From Candidatus Aminicenantota bacterium (GTDB lineage Bacteria; Acidobacteriota; Aminicenantia; S016-38), in assembly GCA_026987025.1 (NCBI GenBank), contig JALSNJ010000017.1:1-64000 (forward strand): a stretch of DNA of 64,000 bases. The letters are read 5' to 3'. Position numbers and translations under genes: made by a program. Below the pieces are notes generated by a model. That model saw nothing but the letters and a program-made list of their open reading frames with translations, was not told the origin of the DNA and made no database searches. Shown piece by piece: positions 32,769 to 41,062 of the stretch (positions are counted from its first letter, which is position 1; every line of letters starts with the position of its first letter).

Positions 32769-33995
32769 ATGGAGGTAAAGATAAAAGTTTTTCTTACGGG
32801 TTTAGGGCTGCTCCTATTTCTGGGTAAAAGTTTCTTCTACGGGATGGGGAACCGTGAAAATTTAAGAAAGATGGTGGAGGGAAACAACCGCTTTGCACTG
32901 GAGCTTTATCGGGAAATCGGAATAGCCCGGAAAGACAACCTTTTTTTCTCTCCCTTTAGCATATCCTCGGCTCTGGCCATGGCCTACGCAGGAGCCAGGG
33001 GAAAGACGGAGAGGGAAATGAGGGAGATTCTCCACTTCTCCCTTCCCAAGGAAAAGCTGCACCCGGCCTTCGGCCACCTTCTGGAGGAACTTCAAAAAGG
33101 GGTTAAAAGGGGGTATGTTCTCAAAATAGCCAGCTCCCTATGGGTGCAGAAGGGCTACAGCATCCTTGAAAGATTCCTTTCCACGGTGAAGAGGTATTAC
33201 GGAGGAAGGTTCTTTGAGACGGACTTCGCTTCGTGGCCGGAAGCCGCAAGGGCAAAAATAAACAGATGGATAGAAGAAAACACGGGGGGAAGAATAAAGG
33301 AACTCCTGAAGCCAGGAACCATCCGGCGGGAAACCCGCTTGCTTTTAGCCAACGCGATTTACTTTAAGGGAAACTGGGCCTCCAAGTTCAAGAAAGAGGA
33401 TACCAGCCCATCCTTCTTTTTTTCTCCGAAAGGGAAGGTAAAGGTTAAAATGATGCGCCAGAGCGGAAGTTTCAACTACTTTGAACTCCAGGGCCAGCTT
33501 CAGGTCCTTGAGCTTCCGTATGCTGGAGGAGAATTCTCCATGGTTATACTTCTTCCAGCCCAAAGGGATGGGGTCTACACCCTCGGGGAAAAACTCAACC
33601 TCAAAAACCTTGAATTCTGGCTCTCCAGTATGCAAAGGACGAGGGTGAGGGTTTACCTTCCCAGGTTCAGGTTTACCTCAGAACATGAGCTTTCCGAAAC
33701 CTTGAAAACCCTCGGCATGAAGACCGCCTTTACGAAATCTGCGGACTTCTCTGGCATCACGGGGAAAAGGGACCTCTTTATATCCGAGGTAGTTCACCAG
33801 GCTTATCTGGAAGTAAACGAGGAGGGCACCGAGGCGGCTGCTTCCACCGGAGCCGTTATGGGTATCACATCCCTTCCTCCAGTTCCCTATGTGGTTTTCA
33901 AGGCGGACCATCCTTTCATATTCGTGCTCCTTCACAAACCCACCGGTCTGATTCTTTTTATGGGTAGATTAACGAACCCTGCTAAAGCTTCCTGA
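32769..33995 (+). CDS. Secreted inhibitory-type serpin
   Basis: A 408-residue serine-protease inhibitor with an N-terminal signal (about 1-27). NNRFALELYREI opens the serpin fold; SISSALAMAYAGARG, ANAIYFKGNWASKF and the C-terminal DHPFIFVLLHKPTGLILFMG are family signatures. The hinge of the reactive loop is EEGTEAAAST, the pattern of inhibitory serpins. Aligned on alpha-1-antitrypsin, P1-P1' falls on Thr-Ser within GITSLPP. A threonine P1 argues against trypsin-like targets. Bacterial serpins often come from thermophiles and gut bacteria and probably block external or envelope proteases. It has its own promoter. Confidence 0.94.
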   Translation: MEVKIKVFLTGLGLLLFLGKSFFYGMGNRENLRKMVEGNNRFALELYREIGIARKDNLFFSPFSISSALAMAYAGARGKTEREMREILHFSLPKEKLHPAFGHLLEELQKGVKRGYVLKIASSLWVQKGYSILERFLSTVKRYYGGRFFETDFASWPEAARAKINRWIEENTGGRIKELLKPGTIRRETRLLLANAIYFKGNWASKFKKEDTSPSFFFSPKGKVKVKMMRQSGSFNYFELQGQLQVLELPYAGGEFSMVILLPAQRDGVYTLGEKLNLKNLEFWLSSMQRTRVRVYLPRFRFTSEHELSETLKTLGMKTAFTKSADFSGITGKRDLFISEVVHQAYLEVNEEGTEAAASTGAVMGITSLPPVPYVVFKADHPFIFVLLHKPTGLILFMGRLTNPAKAS

Positions 33996-34006
33996 AAACC
34001 TTTCCG

Positions 34007-34035
34007 TTGACCCCGGCAGTGTTTTCTGATAAAAT
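34007..34035 (+). promoter_or_regulatory. tRNA-Pro/tRNA-Arg promoter
   Basis: TTGACC (34007-34012), 17-base spacer, TAAAAT (34030-34035). The predicted start is 34042, three bases before mature tRNA-Pro. Confidence 0.65.
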
Positions 34036-34044
34036 CTGCTTTTG

Positions 34045-34119
34045 CGGGGCGTGGCGCAGCCTGGTTAGCGCACCTGCCTTGGGAGCAGGGGGTCGGAGGT
34101 TCAAATCCTCTCGCCCCGA
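34045..34119 (+). tRNA. tRNA-Pro (UGG)
   Basis: A full cloverleaf of 75 bases. The acceptor stem CGGGGCG pairs with CGCCCCG; the anticodon stem CCTGC/GCAGG encloses loop CTTGGGA with anticodon TGG. The T-arm is GGAGG-TTCAAAT-CCTCT. Discriminator A; CCA is not encoded. Confidence 0.97.
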
Positions 34120-34124
34120 GGGCG

Positions 34125-34198
34125 GCGCCCGTAGCTCAACAGGATAGAGCAGCGGATTTCTAATCCGCCGGTTGGGGGTTCGAGTCCCTCCGGGCGCG
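34125..34198 (+). tRNA. tRNA-Arg (UCU)
   Basis: A 74-base cloverleaf five bases after tRNA-Pro. Acceptor GCGCCCG/CGGGCGC, anticodon stem GCGGA/TCCGC and loop TTTCTAA with anticodon TCT, T-loop TTCGAGT. It reads AGA/AGG, the arginine codons that dominate this window. CCA is not encoded. Confidence 0.97.
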
Positions 34199-34206
34199 CT
34201 TTCCCA

Positions 34207-36114
34207 TTACCTCTCCTCTATCCATACCTTCATAAGGGATCTCCCCCTATTGGCCCAGGCGTAATAGGGGATCGCCGTAAGGGCACCGGCCCTCAGCACC
34301 ACCACTCCACCCAGAAGTTTGGGTTCGTATTTCGGGATAAAGCGGGCGTTTTTCGGCACTTTCATTTTCAAAACATCTGGACCGTTGTCCACGGACTCAA
34401 AACAGTAAACCACAGGACCCCGCTGGAGGGCAATTTTACCCCGGTCATCCTTCACCTCAGGGCGGGCTTTAACCTTCAAAACGGACATAGGAAGGAAAAT
34501 TTCTATCCGGTCGCCTGCCTGCCATTTTCTCTCTAGCTTAATAAAGCCTTTTTTAACCTCAAGAGGGATCCCCTTCCCGTTCAGCTTCACGGTAACCCTT
34601 TGCTCTGGAGGGTTAACGAAGGTATAGAGGGCTGAAGGTATAGCTTTGCCCAGGGCCCAGCCAGGAATCCTAAGGTATAGGGAAAAGCGAAAGGGCTTAT
34701 CAGGGAAGACCCTTAATTCCACCTTTCCATCCCAGGGATAAAGGGTTTTCTCTTCCACCCTCAGCTTCTTTCCGGAAATTTCCAGCTGGACGGAGTTTTG
34801 TCCGTAAAGGGTTATGTAAAGGGAATCTTTCCCTGTAGCGTAAAAATACCTTCCCAGGGCAGGAAGAAACCGGGAAAGGTTGGTGGGACAGCAGGCACAG
34901 GAATACCAAGGTTTTCTCTCCAGTTTTCCATCTGACTCTAAAGGATTCACATAGAAAAATCGGTCTCCTGAAAGGGAAATCCCGGCAAGAAGGCTATTGT
35001 AAAGAGTTCTTTCTAAAACATCTAAGTATTTTCCCTCACCAGTAAGGAGAAACAGCCGATGATTAAAGAAAACATTGGCTATGGAGGCGCAGGTCTCGCA
35101 ATAGGCCTTTTTGTTGGGAAGGTGAAAGGGCCTTCCAAAGGCTTCCCCCTCCGCTAAGGAGCCCACCCCTCCGGTTATGTAAATCTTTCCTGAGACTATG
35201 TCCTTCCAGACGGCGAAGGCTGTATTGATGTAGGGACGATAACCTGTGAGGGTTCCCACATCAAGCAGGGCCGAATACATGTATAAGGCTCTTACCGCAT
35301 GACCCACCGCCTCCCTCTGTCTCTCCACTGGAAGGTGAGCCTGCATATATTGTGGGTTGTTGTAAATTCTAAAATCGGATTCCTTGGCAAACATGGCTCT
35401 GAAGGGGCACCTTCCCCTGTTGTGGAGAAAATAGTCCGCCAGTTTAAGATATTTCTTCCTGCCGGTTAATTTATAAAGCTTTACCAGACCTATTTCTATC
35501 TCCTGATGGCCGGGATATGCACATTTTTTGCCTTCGTAAAAAACCCTGTAAATTAGTTCGGCATTTTTGAGGGCAATTTTGAGAAAATTCCTTTTCCCTG
35601 TGGCCAGATAGTAAGCCACCGCAGCCTCGTACATGTGCCCCACATTGTAAAGTTCGTGGCTGGTGAAGAGGTTGGACCAACGCCTGGGACCTGCTCCAGG
35701 AGGGGGGTTTTGGGGATTTACCTGCCTGGCTGTGTAAAGGTAGCCATCGGGGGCCTGAGCCCTGGATATTATGGAAATTAGCCTGTCCATATAGGCTTCC
35801 AGTTCCGGGTCTTTCCTGAGCATAAGGGAATAGGCAGCCCCCTCCATGATTTTGAAAACATCCGAGTCGTTATACCTCCTTCCCTCAAAGTCTCCCTTTT
35901 TAAGGCCAGCGGCCTTTTCAAAATTGGAAATTCTCCCGGTCTGCTCCGCCATGCGGAGGTTGTGAGGTATTGTAATTTTCAAAGCTGTCTGGATGCGGCT
36001 TCCTGGGAGGGACCGGGGGGAGAACCTTACCCTGTAAAAATCCACAGGCCTGATGGGATAACCTTCCCCGTAGAGAAGGGCAAGGGCCCAGAGTAAAAGG
36101 GTAAACTTTCTCAA
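34207..36114 (-). CDS. GH127-family beta-L-arabinofuranosidase-like glycosidase
   Basis: A 635-residue exported glycoside hydrolase (DUF1680/GH127) with signal peptide MRKFTLLLWALALLYG. PGHQEIEIGLVKLYKLTG and the zinc-thiolate site are intact: E340 and C342 in KAYCETC, C408 and C409 in SCACCP. By analogy with HypBA1, the second of these motifs gives the nucleophilic cysteine, and E324 in EGEAFG is the likely acid/base. GH127 enzymes release beta-L-arabinofuranose from plant glycans, but the family also includes other specificities. The start is TTG at 36114 after GGGAGGTG. The longer in-frame extension reads through the aminotransferase gene and has no domain. It lies 11 bases after that gene. 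Confidence 0.92.
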   Translation of the reverse strand: MRKFTLLLWALALLYGEGYPIRPVDFYRVRFSPRSLPGSRIQTALKITIPHNLRMAEQTGRISNFEKAAGLKKGDFEGRRYNDSDVFKIMEGAAYSLMLRKDPELEAYMDRLISIISRAQAPDGYLYTARQVNPQNPPPGAGPRRWSNLFTSHELYNVGHMYEAAVAYYLATGKRNFLKIALKNAELIYRVFYEGKKCAYPGHQEIEIGLVKLYKLTGRKKYLKLADYFLHNRGRCPFRAMFAKESDFRIYNNPQYMQAHLPVERQREAVGHAVRALYMYSALLDVGTLTGYRPYINTAFAVWKDIVSGKIYITGGVGSLAEGEAFGRPFHLPNKKAYCETCASIANVFFNHRLFLLTGEGKYLDVLERTLYNSLLAGISLSGDRFFYVNPLESDGKLERKPWYSCACCPTNLSRFLPALGRYFYATGKDSLYITLYGQNSVQLEISGKKLRVEEKTLYPWDGKVELRVFPDKPFRFSLYLRIPGWALGKAIPSALYTFVNPPEQRVTVKLNGKGIPLEVKKGFIKLERKWQAGDRIEIFLPMSVLKVKARPEVKDDRGKIALQRGPVVYCFESVDNGPDVLKMKVPKNARFIPKYEPKLLGGVVVLRAGALTAIPYYAWANRGRSLMKVWIEER

Positions 36115-36125
36115 GCTCACCTCCC

Positions 36126-37325
36126 TCAATCGCACTGGGCTCCCGGATATTTCTCCAGGGCGTCCAGAAGCATTTCCATAGCCCTTTCCAATTTCTCGGT
36201 CTCCAGGACATAGGCAATCCTCACTTCGTCCTTCCCTTTGTCCGGGGAAGCGTAAAATCCAGGTGCCGGAGCCACCATGAGGGTCTCCCCCTTGTTCCTG
36301 TAATCGGTAAGCAGCCACTTGGAAAAGGCCTCGGAGTCGTCCACAGGTAGTTTCACCACTGTGTAAAAGGCGCCTTCGGGCTTTTCTAAAACTATTCCCT
36401 CCCTTCCGCTGAGGGCGTTCCACACCACATCCCTTCTCCTCTGGTATTCCTCCCTCACCGTGTCAAAATACTCCATGGGAAGATTGTAGGCGGCCAGGGC
36501 AAGATGTTGCTCCACTGTAGGAGGACAAAGCCTTGCCTGGGCAAATTTTATGGCTTCGGTTATTATCTCCCGGTTTTTGGAAATTATATTTCCTATTCGG
36601 GCCCCGCAGAGGGAAAACCTCTTGGATACGGAGTCCACCACTATTATGTGATCCCAGGCGTCTTTGAACTTGAGGGCCCCTGTGTGTTTTCTCCCGTCAA
36701 AGGTAAACTCCCTGTAAACCTCGTCGGTTATAAGAAAAATACCCTTTTCCTTTACAAAGTCCACCACCCTCCTCATCTCGTCCTCCCTAAGCACCGTCCC
36801 CGTGGGATTGTTGGGGGTGCACAGGAGTACCGCCCTGGTCCTTTCGCTGAAAACCTTTTCAAATTCCTCCATGGGCGGAAGGTGAAATCCCTCCTCGGCC
36901 CTGGTGGTCACGGGAACCAGGTTTATCCCAAGGATCTGGGCTATGCCATTGTAGTTTGTGTAAAAGGGTTCAGGCACAATTATCTCGTCTCCGTCATCGG
37001 CCACTATGGAAAAGACAAAAAGCAGAGCCTCGCTTCCCCCGTTGGATATGACCACTTCGTCGGGCTCCACTTCATATCCGTATTTTCCCATATACTTAGC
37101 AATGGCTTCCCTAAGCTCCCTTATTCCCTGGGAAGGTCCGTAGCTTATTATCTCAGCCTTGAATTCTTTAAGGGCCAAAAGAACCTCAGGAGGGGTTTTA
37201 ATGTCCGGCTGGCCTATGTTGAGGTGATAAACCTTTACCCCCTCTTCCTTGGCCCTGTTGGCATAGGGAATGAGTTTCCTTATGGGGGACCACTGAAGCC
37301 TTCGGGCTCTTTCAGAGATTCGCAT
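36126..37325 (-). CDS. PLP-dependent class I/II aminotransferase
   Basis: A 399-residue cytosolic enzyme of the aspartate-aminotransferase fold. YHLNIGQPDIKTP, YGPSQGIRELREAI, ISNGGSEALLF, NNPTGTVL, TDEVYREFTF and the PLP lysine in DSVSKRFSLCGARIG are all visible. The substrate is probably aspartate or a broad amino acid, but cannot be fixed. CGGAGGTGAG precedes the ATG. A -10-like TATACT lies 45 bases upstream. Downstream, the GH127 gene follows after 11 bases. Confidence 0.92.
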   Translation of the reverse strand: MRISERARRLQWSPIRKLIPYANRAKEEGVKVYHLNIGQPDIKTPPEVLLALKEFKAEIISYGPSQGIRELREAIAKYMGKYGYEVEPDEVVISNGGSEALLFVFSIVADDGDEIIVPEPFYTNYNGIAQILGINLVPVTTRAEEGFHLPPMEEFEKVFSERTRAVLLCTPNNPTGTVLREDEMRRVVDFVKEKGIFLITDEVYREFTFDGRKHTGALKFKDAWDHIIVVDSVSKRFSLCGARIGNIISKNREIITEAIKFAQARLCPPTVEQHLALAAYNLPMEYFDTVREEYQRRRDVVWNALSGREGIVLEKPEGAFYTVVKLPVDDSEAFSKWLLTDYRNKGETLMVAPAPGFYASPDKGKDEVRIAYVLETEKLERAMEMLLDALEKYPGAQCD

Positions 37326-37375
37326 AACTCACCTCCGGGCTTTGAAGTATAGCAAATTTCAAGGAAAAAATCAGT

Positions 37376-37720
37376 TCAGAAGCTAAAGCCGTGATGGGGC
37401 ATGTTCAGACCCACAGCTAAGGCTATGAGGATGGCTATGATGGAAAATCCTATGCTTACCAGAACCAGAACCCCCATAATGGTGAAGTAGGTGTTTAATT
37501 TTCCGAGAAATTCCACAAGAACGGACTCGTCCCCTGAGGCCAGATATCTGTCAGCCCTTTCCCCTGCCTGATAGAGGACTACCCCCATCCAGATGGGAAG
37601 CCACGCTATAATGATGCCTATAATGGTAAGGGCGTAAAGGGCACCGCCCACTATGCTGACTATGCCCAGGAACTTTACCCAGCCCTTCATTCCTTTGACC
37701 TTTTCCGCAATAGGATTCAT
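37376..37720 (-). CDS. DUF5362-like small membrane protein
   Basis: A 114-residue protein with two or three hydrophobic segments (about 15-40 and 75-102) around a soluble helix (GERADRYLASGDESVLVEFLGKLNTYF). The pattern matches DUF5362 family membrane proteins of unknown function. AAAAGGAGG precedes the ATG. It stands alone between the fumarase genes and the aminotransferase; a role cannot be inferred. Confidence 0.6.
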   Translation of the reverse strand: MNPIAEKVKGMKGWVKFLGIVSIVGGALYALTIIGIIIAWLPIWMGVVLYQAGERADRYLASGDESVLVEFLGKLNTYFTIMGVLVLVSIGFSIIAILIALAVGLNMPHHGFSF

Positions 37721-37782
37721 AATTCCTCCTTTTTTCTACTGATATTTTTGATATTTTAAGGGAAAGCTCCGGGATATCAAAA

Positions 37783-38370
37783 TTACTTGAGCCCTGCTAA
37801 GGCCATGAATTTCTCCTTAGAGCTTTCAAGGATTCTCTCGTGGATGCTCTCCCCGTGGGAATCCATGGTTACCACCAAGGGAAGGTCCTCCACCTCTATT
37901 ACCCAGAAGGCCTCCGGGGTCCCGAATTCCTCCAGCATAAAAACATCCGCCACCCTCTTAACCGAGTTGGCTATAAGGGTCCCTGCTCCGCCTACCGCAT
38001 GGAAATAAACGGCCCCGCATCTCTTCAGGGCCTCCAGGGTTTTCCTCCCCATGCCTCCCTTCCCTATGACCCCCCTCAGACGGTATTCACAAATAACATC
38101 CCCCTGGTAGGGCTCTTCCCTTATGGAGGTGGTGGGGCCGGCGGAAACGAAAACCCAGGTTCCATCCGGATTCCTTCTCACCACAGGGCCACAGTGATAA
38201 ATTACGGAATTCTCAAGGTAAGGTCTTATAAAATCCGGCTTCTTCTCCACCATGAGTTTATGCGCCTGGTCCCTGCCGGTAACTATTATTCCGGAAAGGA
38301 GAACCTCATCCCCTACCCTGAGTTTCCTTATCTCCTCCTCTGAAATTGGGGTTTTAAGCTTAATCGTCAT
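37783..38370 (-). CDS. Class I fumarate hydratase, beta (C-terminal) subunit
   Basis: A 195-residue subunit of the iron-sulphur class I hydro-lyases (fumarase/L(+)-tartrate dehydratase). LRVGDEVLLSGIIVTGRDQAH, CGPVVR, FVSAGPTTSIREEPYQ, GKGGMG and AVGGAGTL are characteristic. The partner alpha subunit is encoded just upstream and overlaps by 11 bases. The class I enzyme converts fumarate to malate in the TCA cycle; tartrate dehydratase cannot be excluded from sequence alone. Confidence 0.92.
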   Translation of the reverse strand: MTIKLKTPISEEEIRKLRVGDEVLLSGIIVTGRDQAHKLMVEKKPDFIRPYLENSVIYHCGPVVRRNPDGTWVFVSAGPTTSIREEPYQGDVICEYRLRGVIGKGGMGRKTLEALKRCGAVYFHAVGGAGTLIANSVKRVADVFMLEEFGTPEAFWVIEVEDLPLVVTMDSHGESIHERILESSKEKFMALAGLK

Positions 38371-39229
38371 AACTAACCTCCCCTTCTTTAATGTAAAGGG
38401 TTTTCCTGCGGAAGGCCCAGCAATTGTAGGTTATGGCCACGAAGAAGGTGGCGGGATGACGGTGCTGCCAGTCAACGAAAACATCAAGAACCGTGGTTTT
38501 CCCTCCGAAACCCATGGGTCCAATTCCCAGCTGATTGAGTTCCCTGTAAAGTCTTCTTTCAAACTCGGCGATTTCAGGTTCCGGATGTCTTTCCCCTATC
38601 TTCCTGAAGAGAAGTTCCTTGGAGAGCATGTAGGAAGTTATCCTATCTCCCCCTATGGCCACGGCCACGGTTCCAGGGGAACAACCCTTTCCCTGGGCCT
38701 GGAAAACCGCATCCAGAACGACCTTCCTTACCCCCTCCAGGTCCCTTCCGGCCTTCAACCTGGAATCGGGCAGTTTGTACTGGGCCCCCACATTCTCGCT
38801 CCCCCCTCCCTTGAGAAGAAGCCTTATCCTCACCTCGTCTCTGTCCCACTGATGGAAATGGATGAAGGGATGGTTCTTTCCTATGTTGTTCCCTGAGTTC
38901 TTGCCTGTAATGGGATTCACCGCATTGGGCCTGAGGTACTGTCTTCGGGTTGCCTCTTCGGCTGCAGCGTTTATGGCCTCAATGTACGGTCCATGGTCCT
39001 GGCCGGGGGGAAGGTCCACATAAAAGATGAGCGAACCCGTATCCTGACAGATGGGGGTTGATTTTTCCCTGGCCATCCTTACATTTTCCAGAATGGTCCT
39101 GAAGACCGCCTTGGCAGGGGTGCCTTCGTCTTCCCTCTCATAGGCCTCCTTCAAGGCCCGCTCCACATCCGGGGGAAGGTCCGTGGCAGCCCTGCGGAGA
39201 AGTTCTACGAGGGCTTCCTTTAATTCCAT
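38360..39229 (-). CDS. Class I fumarate hydratase, alpha (N-terminal) subunit
   Basis: A 289-residue subunit. Cysteines proposed to hold the 4Fe-4S cluster occur in PICQDTGSLIFY and GKGCSPGTVAVAIGGD, with further conserved NSGNNIGKNHPFIHFH and GGGSENVGAQYKLP. The split alpha/beta form is common in anaerobes and thermophiles. The ATG follows AGGAGAGGAG; a TATAAT on the minus strand at 39265-39260 is a likely -10, about 24 bases upstream of the leader end. Confidence 0.92.
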   Translation of the reverse strand: MELKEALVELLRRAATDLPPDVERALKEAYEREDEGTPAKAVFRTILENVRMAREKSTPICQDTGSLIFYVDLPPGQDHGPYIEAINAAAEEATRRQYLRPNAVNPITGKNSGNNIGKNHPFIHFHQWDRDEVRIRLLLKGGGSENVGAQYKLPDSRLKAGRDLEGVRKVVLDAVFQAQGKGCSPGTVAVAIGGDRITSYMLSKELLFRKIGERHPEPEIAEFERRLYRELNQLGIGPMGFGGKTTVLDVFVDWQHRHPATFFVAITYNCWAFRRKTLYIKEGEVSYDD

Positions 39230-39284
39230 AACTCCTCTCCTTTCATTATTTCGGAATAAATTATATAACTAAAAACCATGGAAG

Positions 39285-39290
39285 TATAAT
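39285..39290 (+). promoter_or_regulatory. -10 box, predicted leaderless start of nuclease gene
   Basis: TATAAT at 39285-39290; +1 would be 39297, the A of the ATG. No Shine-Dalgarno and no clear -35 (TTATAT region). Confidence 0.45.
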
Positions 39291-39296
39291 AATTGT

Positions 39297-39803
39297 ATGA
39301 GGAGGATTTTTTTCTTCCTTCTTGTCTTGGGCCTCCTGGCCGCCCGTTATAAGGGACAATGCATAGCGGTTATAGATGGGGATACCATTTACGCCTGGGT
39401 GGAAGAATTTGGAAAAAAGAAAATAAGATTAATAGGGATAGACGCTCCGGAGAAGGATTTCGGAAGACACGCCCTTCGCCAGTCCAGGAGATGGCACCTT
39501 CTTCCCTACATGGTAACCAGCCTGGGCTGGAGGGCAAAACTTTACCTCCAGGGACTCCTCCCCAGAGGTTCTCACTTCACCTTAGAGACGGACATCCAGT
39601 TATTTGACGATTACGGAAGGCTTCTGGGCTACATCTGGAAGGGAGACAAATTAATTAACGAGGAGATGATCCTCAGGGGATACGCTGTGGTCTATACATT
39701 CCCCCCCAATGTAAAGTATGTGGAAAGGTTCAGGAGGGCTCAGAAAATAGCCCAAAAAAACAGGAGAGGGATATGGGCATACACCCCCTTCAGGTATCAC
39801 TGA
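39297..39803 (+). CDS. Secreted thermonuclease-like (SNase) nuclease
   Basis: A 168-residue protein with an N-terminal signal (1-17) and a staphylococcal-nuclease domain. CIAVIDGDTIYAWV carries the calcium aspartates (D27, D29), RLIGIDAPE has the catalytic arginine R44, and FDDYGRLLGYIW is the second conserved block, followed by RGYAVVYTF and NRRGIWAY. It probably cuts extracellular or periplasmic DNA and RNA. The ATG coincides with the predicted transcription start. The next gene begins one base after its stop. Confidence 0.88.
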   Translation: MRRIFFFLLVLGLLAARYKGQCIAVIDGDTIYAWVEEFGKKKIRLIGIDAPEKDFGRHALRQSRRWHLLPYMVTSLGWRAKLYLQGLLPRGSHFTLETDIQLFDDYGRLLGYIWKGDKLINEEMILRGYAVVYTFPPNVKYVERFRRAQKIAQKNRRGIWAYTPFRYH

Positions 39804-39804
39804 G

Positions 39805-40857
39805 ATGAGAATTCTGGTACTTTCCTCGGATATTCCCTTCGTGGAAGGGGGACACAGGAAAATAGCCAGGGCCATATTTATGGCTCTCAGGAAAGCAGGT
39901 GTGGAGGCAGAGCTCTGGTTCACCCCTCAAAATCCCTTTTCAGGCTATCCTTTCTCTTATTTTTCCCATATGTTAATGGACCTGCGGGAAGATGGCCTGG
40001 GGAGAAAGGTGGAAGGGGTTCTTTCCCTGAGATTTCCCACCTATTGCGTAAAATCTCATAAAACCGTAATCTGGCTTACCCACAGAATAAGGGAGTATTA
40101 TGACCTATGGGAGGATTTCAAAAGGGAGCTGGGGATAAAAGGAAGGGTTGTGGAGAGCATAAAAAGAATCGCCATAAGGTTTATGGACCAAAGGTGCATG
40201 AAAAGGGCCAGAAAGATCTTCACCATATCCGGGGAGGTGAAAAAAAGGTTGAAGAGGTGGGGAAATTTTGAGGCAGAGGTGCTTTATCCCCCTCCCCCTC
40301 CCAGAAACTATCGTTGCCGGGAATACGGTGATTATTTCTTTTTCCCTTCCAGACTTTCCAGGTTGAAACGGCAGGATGTAGCAATAAGGGCCCTGACCAA
40401 GGTTCCCAGGGCCAGACTGGTAATATCCGGCGACGGCGAAAGAAGGGAGGAACTGGAGAGGATGGCAGAAAACCTGGGAGTAAAGGACCGGGTGATTTTT
40501 ACCGGGTACCTGGAAGACCAGGAGCTTGTGGATGCCTATTCTAAGGCCCTGGCGGTTATCTTCATACCTTACAGGGAAGATTACGGGTTCATAACAGCCG
40601 AGGCATTTTTCTCTGCCAAACCGGTCCTCACCTTTGAGGACAGCGGGGGAGCTAAGGAACTTGTAAGGAACGGGGAAAACGGCCTGGTACTTCCCCCCAC
40701 GGAGGAATCCTTAGCCGAGGCCATGAACTATCTTCTTTCCCACAAGGAGAGGGCCGAAGAAATGGGGAGGGAAGCCGAAAAAATAAAGTCGTGGTTGAGC
40801 TGGGAAAGGGTAAGCCAGAGAATATTGGAGGCCTTCCGTGAGGAAAACCCTGATTGA
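39805..40857 (+). CDS. Glycosyltransferase family 4 protein
   Basis: A 350-residue GT-B enzyme. The N-terminal half has SSDIPFVEGGHRKIARAI and HTVIWLTHR-type contacts. The C-terminal half has PSRLSRLKRQDVAIRAL, ISGDGERREELE, VIFTGYLED and the donor site EDYGFITAEAF with GENGLVLPP. This is the GT4 (WbaZ/PimA-like) pattern using a nucleotide sugar, as in polysaccharide or lipopolysaccharide assembly. The acceptor is unknown. It begins right after the nuclease stop and overlaps the next small gene by 20 bases. Confidence 0.9.
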   Translation: MRILVLSSDIPFVEGGHRKIARAIFMALRKAGVEAELWFTPQNPFSGYPFSYFSHMLMDLREDGLGRKVEGVLSLRFPTYCVKSHKTVIWLTHRIREYYDLWEDFKRELGIKGRVVESIKRIAIRFMDQRCMKRARKIFTISGEVKKRLKRWGNFEAEVLYPPPPPRNYRCREYGDYFFFPSRLSRLKRQDVAIRALTKVPRARLVISGDGERREELERMAENLGVKDRVIFTGYLEDQELVDAYSKALAVIFIPYREDYGFITAEAFFSAKPVLTFEDSGGAKELVRNGENGLVLPPTEESLAEAMNYLLSHKERAEEMGREAEKIKSWLSWERVSQRILEAFREENPD

Positions 40858-41062
40858 AGAGGCTAAGGTGCTCTGGATGGAGGGAGGCAAGGGCAGGGAA
40901 AGGCCCCTCTGGATAGAAATAGAAGGAAGGAAACTCCCCGTGCTGGATTGGGAAGGTAAACTCTTTCCCCACCGCAGAGAATTCCGGGTAAAAACCCCTG
41001 CCGGTTCTTTCCTGGTGGAGGTTGAGGGGGAAGAGGTGAGGGTTTATTCCCTGGCTCTGTAG
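40838..41062 (+). CDS. Small protein of unknown function
   Basis: A 74-residue protein, not recognised. It begins at GTG 40838 with GGAGG seven bases upstream inside the glycosyltransferase gene. Its sequence alternates charged and hydrophobic residues (RPLWIEIEGRKLPVLDW, FLVEVEGEEVRVYSL), suggesting a small beta-barrel or beta-sandwich. The ribosome site and tight coupling suggest it is expressed. Its 3' end overlaps that of the convergent M1 peptidase by 19 bases. Confidence 0.5.
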   Translation: MRKTLIEEAKVLWMEGGKGRERPLWIEIEGRKLPVLDWEGKLFPHRREFRVKTPAGSFLVEVEGEEVRVYSLAL

